A stretch of 8,174 nucleotides of DNA. It comes from Oscillospiraceae bacterium (GTDB lineage Bacteria > Bacillota > Clostridia > Oscillospirales > Ruminococcaceae). The notes under the pieces are model-generated. The model saw nothing but the letters and a program-made list of their open reading frames with translations. It searched no databases and had not been told where the DNA came from. Of the stretch, positions 1 to 5,516 are shown one piece after another. The position numbers and the translations under genes are program-made. The DNA lies in the NCBI GenBank assembly GCA_016302225.1, contig JAEDOB010000085.1, forward strand, positions 1 through 8,174, given 5' to 3'. The number at the start of each line of letters is the position of its first letter. The stretch's first letter is position 1.

Positions 1-42
1 TGGGGGAACACCCATTGAATAGTATTTAGTTGTCCGATATTA

Positions 43-71
43 ATTATAAAACGTTTTCATATATTTTTCAA
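43..71 (-). promoter_or_regulatory. Divergent sigma-A-type promoter reading left out of the window
   Basis: On the minus strand there is TTGAAA (66-71), a 17-bp spacer and TATAAT (43-48), a near-consensus housekeeping promoter. It would start transcription near position 36 and run out of the window, so its gene is not visible. In many Firmicutes the gene divergent from the Asp23-FakA pair is rpmB (ribosomal protein L28). That identity is inferred from known gene order only. Confidence 0.6.
46..59. promoter_or_regulatory. LacI/CcpA-like palindromic operator candidate
   Basis: The perfect palindrome AAAACGTTTT (48-57) sits in the -10/spacer part of the left-pointing promoter. Read on the minus strand, TGAAAACGTTTTAT matches the cre-type consensus TGWAANCGNTNWCA at all but the last two positions. 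The central CG flanked by A and T runs is typical of LacI-family operators, and the position over the -10 box fits repression. No regulator gene is visible, and chance occurrence in AT-rich DNA is possible. Confidence 0.35.
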
Positions 72-163
72 GGGTATATTATTAATAAAAATATTTTTGT
101 GCGGTAAATCTTTTTGTATAGATTGACGAAACGGCAATTGCTGAAAAATTTCCTCAATCTCTA

Positions 164-192
164 TTGAAGTATCGGAAAATATGTGGTATAAT
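164..192 (+). promoter_or_regulatory. Promoter of the asp23-fakA operon
   Basis: TTGAAG (164-169), a 17-bp spacer and TATAAT (187-192) with an extended -10 TG at 184-185. Transcription would start near 199, giving a leader of about 28 nt that contains the AAGGAGG ribosome binding site (211-217). Confidence 0.75.
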
Positions 193-226
193 ACTATTTA
201 TATGAATAACAAGGAGGTCGTTCGGT

Positions 227-577
227 ATGGCTGAATTTGAAACACATCTCGGAAAAATTACTCTTACCGATAAATATCTCAAAAAGCTTGTGGGACACAC
301 GGCAGGCTCCTGCTTCGGCGTTGCGGATATGTGCCCCTGCGGATTTCGTCAGGATTTTTCCAGGCGGATAAAGCACAAGCCCGCTCCCGAGGACGGAGTT
401 TCTGTAAGCTTTAAGGACGGAAAGCTGGAGATAGGGCTGCACATCTGCGTAGTCCTCGGCACGAATATTTCCGCTGCCTCCGACAGCCTTGCTCACAAAA
501 TAAAATACACCGTTGAGGAGAATACGGGGCTGACCGTTTCAAAGGTCAGTGTGTTCGTGGAGGACGTGCGCTCGTAA
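227..577 (+). CDS. Asp23/Gls24 family envelope stress-response protein
   Basis: This 116-residue protein belongs to the Asp23/Gls24 family (DUF322, YloU-like), small proteins of Gram-positive bacteria often linked to envelope stress or membrane-associated assemblies; the biochemical role is poorly known. The ATG is fixed by AAGGAGG ending 9 nt upstream. It shows the usual family layout: an N-terminal segment around GKITLTDKYLKKLVG, the C-x-G element at residues 29-31, a central beta-rich DGKLEIGLHICVVLGT stretch, and the C-terminal TVSKVSVFVEDVR strand. There is no signal peptide or membrane segment. It lies directly before the fakA-like gene with a 25-nt gap, the order typical of Firmicutes. 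An oddity is Cys36-Pro-Cys38 next to the conserved Cys29, where I would expect small or hydrophobic residues. Confidence 0.88.
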   Translation: MAEFETHLGKITLTDKYLKKLVGHTAGSCFGVADMCPCGFRQDFSRRIKHKPAPEDGVSVSFKDGKLEIGLHICVVLGTNISAASDSLAHKIKYTVEENTGLTVSKVSVFVEDVRS

Positions 578-602
578 GCTCCCTATGAAAGGAATGTTTT
601 GA

Positions 603-2228
603 TTGATAGACGGAAAAACCCTGAAATATGCCTATATTTCCGCAGCTGTTACCATTTCGAATATGAAAAAAGAGGTTGACGAGCTGAATGTTTACCCCGT
701 TCCCGACGGCGACACGGGAACAAATATGTCCATGACTATGTCAAATGCTTTAAAGGAGCTTATGGTCAGCAGCGACGATCTGCCCGTTTCCGAAATTGCA
801 AAGACCGCCGCTTCTGCCATGCTGAGAGGTGCGAGGGGAAACTCGGGCGTTATTCTCTCCCTGCTGTTCCGAGGATTTTCAAAGGGTCTTGCGGGCAAGT
901 CGGAGATAGACTGCGAGGACATCGTCACAGCCCTTGAAAACGGCGTAAAGGCGGCTTACAAGGCGGTTATGAACCCCACCGAAGGAACTATCCTGACCGT
1001 TGCGAGAGTGGCATCGGAAAAGGCTGCCGAAGCGGCGCATCTGGTAAATGACCCCGCCGTCCTTTGGGAGGACGTCTGCAAGGCTGCCGAGGAGGCTCTT
1101 GAAAAAACTCCCGAACAGCTCCCCGTCCTGAAAAAAGCAGGCGTTGTTGATGCAGGCGGCAAGGGATTGACCCTAATTTGGAATGCTATGCGGGACGTTT
1201 TCAACGGCGGAGAAGCTGTTGTTCCCGTGGAAGTATCTTCTTCCACCGTTACCGTGTCTGCGGCTGCTGCGGCGGGCGATGAAGAGATAACCTTCACCTA
1301 CTGCACGGAATTTATCGTGAACAAGTCCCCCGAAAGCAAGGACGCTGCCGCTTTGAGGGCGTATCTGGAAACCATCGGCGACTGCGTTGTTGTAGTCGAT
1401 GACGAGGACATTATAAAGGTGCACGTTCACACCGACCACCCCGGCAAGGCAATTGAGGAAGCTCTGAAATTCGGTGCGCTTACCAATATGAAGATAGACA
1501 ATATGCGTATGCAGCACGAAAGCAAGGCTGCCGCTGCCAAAAATGACGGTATGGTCCCCGTTGCTGCGGAGAAGCCCTTCGGATTTGTGACTGTGGCTGC
1601 GGGCAATGGTATTGAGGAGCTGTTCCGCAATCTGGGCGCAGACTGCGTTGTTAGGGGCGGTCAGACTATGAATCCGTCCACCGAGGATATTCTCAGGGCG
1701 GTTTATAGCACTCCTGCGGAAACGGTTTTCGTTCTGCCCAACAACAAGAACATCATTATGGCTGCGGAACAGGCTGCAAAGCTGTCAGAACGCCGTGTCT
1801 GCGTTATCCCCACGAGGACTATCCCCCAGGGCATAACCGCCATGATGTCCTACGACCCCGATGCAAGCTTTTCGGATAATCGTATGGAAATGACAAAGGC
1901 AATCGAGCGTGTTTCCACAGGTCAGGTCACCTTTGCCGCAAGAGATTCCCTTTATGAGGGCAAAAACATCAAGAAGGGCGATATTCTTGCTCTGGAAAAC
2001 AACAAGCTTGTGTTCCTTGAAAGGGACGTTTCCAAGGCGGCTTACAAGCTGACAAAGCGTATGATAAAGGGCGATTCTGCGTATGTTACCCTTATTTACG
2101 GCTCCGATGTTTCCGACGAAAGAGCGGAGGAGCTGGCGGAAATTATGAAGACCAAGTTCGGGGATGTTGAAATTATGCTGATAAACGGCGGTCAGCCTGT
2201 GTATTACTATATTATTTCGGTTGAATAA
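603..2228 (+). CDS. fakA: FakA-like fatty acid kinase (DAK2 domain, YloV family)
   Basis: This 541-residue protein has the length and architecture of FakA/YloV, the ATP-binding subunit that phosphorylates fatty acids presented by FakB (DegV family) for phospholipid synthesis. The N-terminal DhaL/DAK2 domain (about 1-200) carries the Mg-ATP motif N29VYPVPDGDTGTNM42 with Asp35 and Asp37, the glycine-rich LRGARGNSGVIL segment, and VVDAGGKG at 181-188. A linker rich in Ser, Thr, Val and Ala leads to the middle domain, which keeps the zinc-ligand set known from FakA: Cys234, His274 and His276 (in HVHTDHPG). The C-terminal domain (about 325-541) resembles the DegV-like FakA C domain. The start is TTG, supported by AAAGGAA 8 nt upstream and by the family N-terminus; no in-frame ATG lies nearby. 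No fakB is in view. It is cotranscribed with the Asp23 gene. Confidence 0.88.
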   Translation: MIDGKTLKYAYISAAVTISNMKKEVDELNVYPVPDGDTGTNMSMTMSNALKELMVSSDDLPVSEIAKTAASAMLRGARGNSGVILSLLFRGFSKGLAGKSEIDCEDIVTALENGVKAAYKAVMNPTEGTILTVARVASEKAAEAAHLVNDPAVLWEDVCKAAEEALEKTPEQLPVLKKAGVVDAGGKGLTLIWNAMRDVFNGGEAVVPVEVSSSTVTVSAAAAAGDEEITFTYCTEFIVNKSPESKDAAALRAYLETIGDCVVVVDDEDIIKVHVHTDHPGKAIEEALKFGALTNMKIDNMRMQHESKAAAAKNDGMVPVAAEKPFGFVTVAAGNGIEELFRNLGADCVVRGGQTMNPSTEDILRAVYSTPAETVFVLPNNKNIIMAAEQAAKLSERRVCVIPTRTIPQGITAMMSYDPDASFSDNRMEMTKAIERVSTGQVTFAARDSLYEGKNIKKGDILALENNKLVFLERDVSKAAYKLTKRMIKGDSAYVTLIYGSDVSDERAEELAEIMKTKFGDVEIMLINGGQPVYYYIISVE

Positions 2229-2243
2229 TTTGGAGGAATTGTA

Positions 2244-3398
2244 ATGAATAATCGCACAAAAGCGTTTGCAGCTGCATTAATGATGATATTTTCCGTGTCA
2301 GCTGCAAGCTGCGGAACGTCCGAAAAGCCGCAGGAAACCACAGCTGCGGACACCGAGTCTGCTGCCGTAACGGAAGCTTCATCGGGTTCGGGCAATGTGA
2401 AAATTTCCATAGACGGCACAAAATTTGTCGTTGACGGAAAAGAGATCTGGATAAACGGCGTAAATACTCCCTGGAACAACTGGAACGATTTCGGCGGAAA
2501 TTTCGACGAAGCCTTCTGGGACGAGCATTTTGCCATGCTCCATGAAACGGGCGTGAATGCGTCCAGAGTGTGGATAAACTGCGCAGGTCAGACGGTGCTA
2601 CGAATGAAGTCCACGGGCGAGGTAAAGAATGTCAACGAAAAGCATTGGGAGGACCTTGACAAGCTGTTTGACATTGCCGAAAAGCATCAGGTCTATCTGA
2701 TGCCGACGCTTATGTCCTTCGACCATTTCAAGGACGGAAACACAGGCGCAGAGCAGTTCCGAATGATGGTGCAGGACGATGCGGCTACCCAAAGCTACAT
2801 AGATTTATATGTAAATCCGTTTATGGACAGATACAAGGACGAGCCCTATCTCTGGGCTATTGACCTGATGAACGAGCCCGACTGGGTGGTCGAGAACGCC
2901 GAGTGCGGCAAGGTGGGCTGGGAGTATATGTCCAACTTCTTTGCGAAATGTGCGGCGGCTATCCACGAAAAGGACGAGGACACACTTGTTACCGTGGGTC
3001 TTGGCATGATAAAGTACAATTCCGACAAAAAGGGCGGCAACTATGTTTCCGACGAATATCTGAAAAGTCTGGGCGGCGAAAAGGCGTATCTGGACTTCTA
3101 TTCGACACATTACTATTTCTGGCAGAATCAGTATATGGGCTATCCCTTTGAAACTACTCCCGTGGATTTCGGTCTGGATGGCACAAAGCCCTGTGTTATC
3201 GGCGAATGTGCAGTTGTCAGCGAAAGCGGCAGGACTATCGTGCAGGAATACGAAAACGCCTACAACAACGGCTGGAACGGCGTTATGGCGTGGACATCAA
3301 ACGGCGTTGACAACTGCGGCAGCATGACCGAACTGAAGCCTGCTATCGAGCGTATTATCGAGCTGGCAGAGGACAGGGTTTTCCCGCTTGGAAGATAA
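2244..3398 (+). CDS. Secreted GH5-like glycoside hydrolase lipoprotein
   Basis: This 384-residue protein is a predicted surface-anchored clan GH-A (GH5-type) glycoside hydrolase. The N-terminus has a charged start (NNRTK), a hydrophobic stretch (7-22) and a lipobox-like SAAS before Cys23, then a Thr/Ser/Ala/Glu-rich linker to about residue 50. The catalytic domain follows. Arg108 in SRVWIN, Asn210-Glu211-Pro212 (LMNEP, acid/base), His289-Tyr290 (STHYYFW), Glu321 in VIGEC (nucleophile) and Trp350 in MAWTSNG match the conserved GH5 positions. Beta-mannanase or beta-glucanase activity is plausible, but the substrate cannot be read from sequence. No carbohydrate-binding module or dockerin is present. 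The ATG has GGAGG 7 nt upstream and lies only 15 nt after the fakA stop, with no terminator or clear promoter between, so it is probably cotranscribed. The lipobox has Ala rather than Leu at -3. Confidence 0.82.
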   Translation: MNNRTKAFAAALMMIFSVSAASCGTSEKPQETTAADTESAAVTEASSGSGNVKISIDGTKFVVDGKEIWINGVNTPWNNWNDFGGNFDEAFWDEHFAMLHETGVNASRVWINCAGQTVLRMKSTGEVKNVNEKHWEDLDKLFDIAEKHQVYLMPTLMSFDHFKDGNTGAEQFRMMVQDDAATQSYIDLYVNPFMDRYKDEPYLWAIDLMNEPDWVVENAECGKVGWEYMSNFFAKCAAAIHEKDEDTLVTVGLGMIKYNSDKKGGNYVSDEYLKSLGGEKAYLDFYSTHYYFWQNQYMGYPFETTPVDFGLDGTKPCVIGECAVVSESGRTIVQEYENAYNNGWNGVMAWTSNGVDNCGSMTELKPAIERIIELAEDRVFPLGR

Positions 3399-3407
3399 AG
3401 TGTCTTG

Positions 3408-3442
3408 TGTATCTTTTCCCGCCGAAGGCGGGAAAAGATACA
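3408..3442. repeat. Perfect 16-bp inverted repeat with GAA loop, not a normal terminator
   Basis: TGTATCTTTTCCCGCC (3408-3423), loop GAA, and its exact reverse complement (3427-3442). The hairpin would be very stable. The T run lies inside the 5' arm and the A run inside the 3' arm, and CATTCCG follows with no T tract, so on neither strand does it have intrinsic terminator form. It lies 10 nt after the GH5 stop and 40 nt before the deacetylase start. It may set differential expression by protecting the upstream mRNA 3' end, or be a protein binding site. Confidence 0.85.
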
Positions 3443-3482
3443 TTCCGATTGTCCTACGAATAAACTAAAGAGGAATGATATT

Positions 3483-4142
3483 ATGAAATACGTAACATTC
3501 AGCTATGACGACGGCGTTACTCAGGACAAACGCCTTGTGGAAATATTCAACAAATACGGTATGAAATGCACCTTTAACCTAAATTCGGGCATAATGAGCC
3601 CCGATAGCTGCTGGGACAATAACGGCATTCACATCAGACGAATGACTGCCGAGGAGATAGGAAACCTCTACGACGGTCACGAAATAGCCTGTCATTTTCT
3701 CACACACCCGCTGCCTTTTGAATTGGACGATAAGACCCTTGATTACGAGATAGGCAAGGATATTGAAAATCTGTCGAAGATGTTTGGCTGCGAAATAGTC
3801 GGCTGCGCATATCCCTACGGTCAGTATGATGACAGGGTAGTGGCTGCGCTTCAAAAGCATGGTATCAAATATGCCCGAACCTGCGGAACAACGTCAAATT
3901 TTGCCCCGCAGACCGATCTGCTTCGGTTTATGTCAACCTGTCACCACAAGGACGAGAAGCTTTTTGAGCTGGCAGAACGGTTCATCTCCGAAAAGTCCGA
4001 CGAAAAGCAGATTTTCTACATCTGGGGACACAGCTATGAGTTTGATGTTGACAACAACTGGGACAGGATAGAGAAGCTTTGCAAAATGCTTTCGGAGCAT
4101 AAGGATATTATTCCTGTGACTAATGCGGAGGCGCTTTTGTGA
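3483..4142 (+). CDS. Cytoplasmic polysaccharide deacetylase family protein (NodB fold)
   Basis: This 219-residue protein has a NodB-type carbohydrate esterase (CE4-like) domain. Motif 1 is TFSYDDG with Asp9 and Asp10; motif 2 is His71-x3-His75 (HFLTHP), the metal ligands; motif 3 is YPYG at 110-113; and a late His183 sits in IWGHSYE. The Arg that normally precedes the Pro-Tyr of motif 3 is Ala109 here. I believe this is shared by a subgroup of short cytoplasmic members rather than a decay mutation. No signal peptide is present, so the substrate is probably an imported or cytosolic sugar derivative; it is not identified. The ATG at 3483 is chosen because AAAGAGGAA ends 7 nt upstream. An in-frame TTG at 3405 would read through the large inverted repeat and give a non-homologous N-terminus. 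It likely forms a transcript with the upstream GH5 gene. Confidence 0.85.
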   Translation: MKYVTFSYDDGVTQDKRLVEIFNKYGMKCTFNLNSGIMSPDSCWDNNGIHIRRMTAEEIGNLYDGHEIACHFLTHPLPFELDDKTLDYEIGKDIENLSKMFGCEIVGCAYPYGQYDDRVVAALQKHGIKYARTCGTTSNFAPQTDLLRFMSTCHHKDEKLFELAERFISEKSDEKQIFYIWGHSYEFDVDNNWDRIEKLCKMLSEHKDIIPVTNAEALL

Positions 4143-4152
4143 ACGAAAAAAT

Positions 4153-4338
4153 ATGAATGAAAAGATTTACGTTGGCGAAACTTTACGGGATATTTCAAAA
4201 ACTCAGTATAATGTCAACGAAAATGGTTCTGCAGCTTTGTCGGGAAATTACGTTGCTGCTTTCGATGATGAAGTATTGGCTATTTCACAAAAGCTTATTG
4301 AGAATAATTTGACGGCTTATATGGAGCTTGCAAAGTGA
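4153..4338 (+). CDS. Small hypothetical protein, 61 residues
   Basis: A 61-residue ORF starting 10 nt after the deacetylase stop and ending just before the terminator. I do not recognise it. It has a polar N-terminal part with several Asn and Ser residues and a likely C-terminal amphipathic helix from about DDEVLAISQKLIENN to the end, ELAK. That tail loosely recalls C-termini of small antitoxin-type proteins, but no toxin gene is adjacent and the resemblance is only an impression. The ATG lacks a good Shine-Dalgarno site; the nearest, GCGGAGG at 4125-4131, is 21 nt away inside the upstream gene, so translation may depend on coupling. An in-frame ATG at 4123, inside the deacetylase, is the alternative start. 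Base composition looks more AT-rich than its neighbours. Confidence 0.55.
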   Translation: MNEKIYVGETLRDISKTQYNVNENGSAALSGNYVAAFDDEVLAISQKLIENNLTAYMELAK

Positions 4339-4351
4339 AATAAACAAAAAC

Positions 4352-4390
4352 CGCCCGTCAGTCCACACAAAGACTGACGGGCGTTATTTT
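4352..4390. terminator. Bidirectional intrinsic terminator between convergent genes
   Basis: A perfect 12-bp stem CGCCCGTCAGTC (4352-4363) / GACTGACGGGCG (4372-4383) with an 8-nt loop. TTATTTT follows on the plus strand; on the minus strand the hairpin is followed by GTTTTTGTTT. It lies between the plus-strand 61-residue ORF and the minus-strand repeat-protein gene and can end both transcripts. Confidence 0.92.
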
Positions 4391-4409
4391 GCGTATAAAA
4401 AGCCGAAAA

Positions 4410-4946
4410 TTACATTCTGCTCTTCTTGACCTCACGCAGCTTCTTCCAGTAGCTTGCGTCGCCTCTCTCGTTGAACTTGAAGGCAATGTCCTCTGCGCTG
4501 TCGTAGTCGGAATTGTCGCAGAAAACGTCGAAAAGCTGGATTATGTAGTGATCGTCGCCCTCGTCGCTGAGCTGCTCTGCGATAGCCTTTGCACGCTCAA
4601 ACTCCTCGCTGTCGCACAGGTGAGTGAACAGCTTGTACATATATCTGCTCTCGCTCTTATTGATAAACAGGAATGCAATGCCCGAAGCCTCGTCGTACAT
4701 TTCCTCGTCGATAAGCAGCTCGAACAGGCTTGTGAAGCTCTTTGCTCCGTCATAGTCGAACAGAAGCAGAGCGATCTCCATAGCGTCGCCGTACTCGCCG
4801 TTTTCCTTGTACTCCTCGAAAAGCTTTTCAAGGTGCTTGGTCTTGATGTTTACGGGGATAACAGCACTTTCATCGCTCTCGCCGCTGCTGAACAGTGCGC
4901 ATATTTTATCGGCAATTGCGCCGATAGCAAATTTTGCATCTTCCAT
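4410..4946 (-). CDS. Acidic protein with four tandem 32-residue helical repeats
   Basis: This 178-residue cytoplasmic protein has no recognised family name. After a 38-residue N-terminal part (helical MEDAKFAIGAIADKICALF, then an acidic linker) come four gap-free 32-residue units: 39-70, 71-102, 103-134 and 135-166, and a basic tail WKKLREVKKSRM. Each unit follows roughly LF at positions 4-5, an acidic or Asn/Ser-rich turn at 10-13, Tyr or Phe at 14, Ala at 17, Ile-Ala at 20-21, and in three units Tyr at 32. This suggests helix-turn-helix pairs stacking into a TPR-like solenoid, so a protein-binding scaffold is the natural inference. The ATG at 4946 has AAAGGAG (4956-4962) 9 nt upstream; an in-frame TTG at 5027 would start inside the promoter and is rejected. 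It is monocistronic, with its own promoter and terminator. Confidence 0.8.
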   Translation of the reverse strand: MEDAKFAIGAIADKICALFSSGESDESAVIPVNIKTKHLEKLFEEYKENGEYGDAMEIALLLFDYDGAKSFTSLFELLIDEEMYDEASGIAFLFINKSESRYMYKLFTHLCDSEEFERAKAIAEQLSDEGDDHYIIQLFDVFCDNSDYDSAEDIAFKFNERGDASYWKKLREVKKSRM

Positions 4947-4977
4947 AGGTAAAAACTCCTTTACATTTACACGGGAT

Positions 4978-4995
4978 TGTCCTATTTGCAGGACA
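4978..4995 (-). promoter_or_regulatory. Small dyad in the leader of the repeat-protein gene
   Basis: TGTCCT and AGGACA pair across a 6-nt spacer, between the -10 box and the ribosome binding site. It could be a leader hairpin or a repressor site just downstream of the transcription start. No further evidence supports a function. Confidence 0.3.
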
Positions 4996-5009
4996 TTATC
5001 ATATATATT

Positions 5010-5038
5010 AGTATACACTATCCGCAAACAAATTTCAA
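5010..5038 (-). promoter_or_regulatory. Promoter of the 32-residue-repeat protein gene
   Basis: On the minus strand: TTGAAA (5033-5038), exactly 17 bp, TATACT (5010-5015). Transcription would begin near 5003 and give a leader of about 57 nt before the start at 4946. Confidence 0.7.
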
Positions 5039-5145
5039 CTATTTCTGAAACATTTTATTAAATGAATGAATTGGAAAAGTAGATTTTGTGCATATTAAAC
5101 AAATTGTTGCCTGGATATAATTTTGCACCTTTTGTGCGTTTTTAC

Positions 5146-5174
5146 TTGCAAATAAACAAAAGGTATGGTATAAT
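5146..5174 (+). promoter_or_regulatory. Promoter of the 51-residue ORF
   Basis: TTGCAA (5146-5151), 17-bp spacer, TATAAT (5169-5174) with an extended -10 TG at 5166-5167. The rest of the 265-bp gap between the divergent genes (4947-5211) is AT-rich. It holds this promoter, the minus-strand promoter and a small GCAC/GTGC hairpin (5125-5137); nothing else was recognised. Confidence 0.72.
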
Positions 5175-5211
5175 AATATTACAGAAAAAATAAATAAGGT
5201 GGTGAAATTAT

Positions 5212-5367
5212 ATGTCAAATCAAGAATTATGTATGCTGCTCGACTCAATTCTCGCATTGCTGGAAACCAATAATACCGATAAAGCAATTGAGGTCATTAA
5301 AAACGGCATAAAAAGAATTGATAAGGGCACAACGTCAAGCAGCGATGAAAAGAAAAACGATGATTGA
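5212..5367 (+). CDS. Small hypothetical protein, 51 residues
   Basis: An ORF of 51 codons with a strong ribosome binding site, AAGGTGGTG (5196-5204), 7 nt before the ATG. It has its own promoter upstream and an intrinsic terminator 26 nt after the stop, so it looks like a complete monocistronic gene. The protein has two predicted amphipathic helices, about residues 4-18 (ELCMLLDSILALLE) and 22-37 (TDKAIEVIKNGIKRID), joined by an Asn/Thr turn. This is the shape of a single TPR-like hairpin or a small dimerising helical protein. The tail is short, disordered and charged, Ser/Asp/Lys-rich. There is no signal peptide or membrane span. I do not recognise the family. Confidence 0.68.
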   Translation: MSNQELCMLLDSILALLETNNTDKAIEVIKNGIKRIDKGTTSSSDEKKNDD

Positions 5368-5380
5368 CTGTACAATATTA

Positions 5381-5435
5381 CAGCAAATAAAAAGGTGTAA
5401 GGTCTGTTCAAGTGGCTTTGCACCTTTTATTGCTG
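5381..5435. terminator. Intrinsic terminator after the 51-residue ORF
   Basis: The core stem GGTGTAAGGTC (5394-5404) / GGCTTTGCACC (5414-5424) has 11 pairs, three of them G-U, and a 9-nt loop, and is followed by TTTTATT. AT-rich flanks extend the pairing outward to CAGCAA (5381-5386) / TTGCTG (5430-5435) with two bulged A residues. The minus strand also has a T run after the stem, so it may work both ways. It separates the small gene from the ior operon promoter. Confidence 0.82.
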
Positions 5436-5477
5436 TCTGCATAAAAAGTGACCATAAAAATTTGCATAATTTTTTTG

Positions 5478-5498
5478 CCAAAAGGTATTCCATTTTGG
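5478..5498. promoter_or_regulatory. Dyad operator candidate upstream of the ior -10 box
   Basis: CCAAAA (5478-5483) and TTTTGG (5493-5498) form an inverted repeat with a 9-bp spacer. It covers the place where the -35 element of the ior promoter should be. The -35 there is poor (TTCCAT), which fits a promoter depending on an activator or controlled by a repressor. A second dyad, TGATTT/AAATCA (5517-5535), spans the predicted transcription start. Confidence 0.35.
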
Positions 5499-5507
5499 TG
5501 AAAAATA

Positions 5508-5516
5508 TGCTATAAT
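5508..5516 (+). promoter_or_regulatory. Extended -10 promoter of the iorAB-paaK operon
   Basis: TGCTATAAT is a perfect extended -10 element (TATAAT at 5511-5516). At a 17-bp spacing the -35 position reads TTCCAT, a weak match. Transcription would start near 5523, about 40 nt before the iorA start. Confidence 0.65.

Noticed and set aside
1..15. Possible minus-strand start codon at 13-15 for a leftward gene
   Set aside because: The upstream minus-strand sequence (AAATACTATTCA) has no ribosome binding site, and only five codons would be visible.
3405..3482. N-terminal extension of the deacetylase from TTG at 3405
   Set aside because: It would translate the perfect inverted repeat into an arginine-rich stretch unlike the family. 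ATG at 3483 has a proper ribosome binding site and starts the domain.
4389..4952. Long plus-strand ORF (187 residues) opposite the repeat-protein gene
   Set aside because: It has no ribosome binding site, its translation is a hydrophobic mirror of the acidic repeat protein, and it begins right at the terminator tail. The minus-strand frame has promoter, ribosome binding site and clear 32-residue repeats.
4947..5027. N-terminal extension of the repeat protein from TTG at 5027
   Set aside because: The start would fall inside the promoter, upstream of the expected transcription start. ATG at 4946 has AAAGGAG at correct spacing.
5116..5121. Additional TATAAT upstream of the 51-residue gene
   Set aside because: There is no acceptable -35 at 16-18 bp and no correctly spaced TG extension. 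The box at 5169-5174 is better in every respect.
5381..5435. Riboswitch or small RNA for the ior operon
   Set aside because: The structure lies upstream of the ior promoter rather than in its transcript, and its form with flanking A and T runs is fully explained as a terminator of the preceding small gene.
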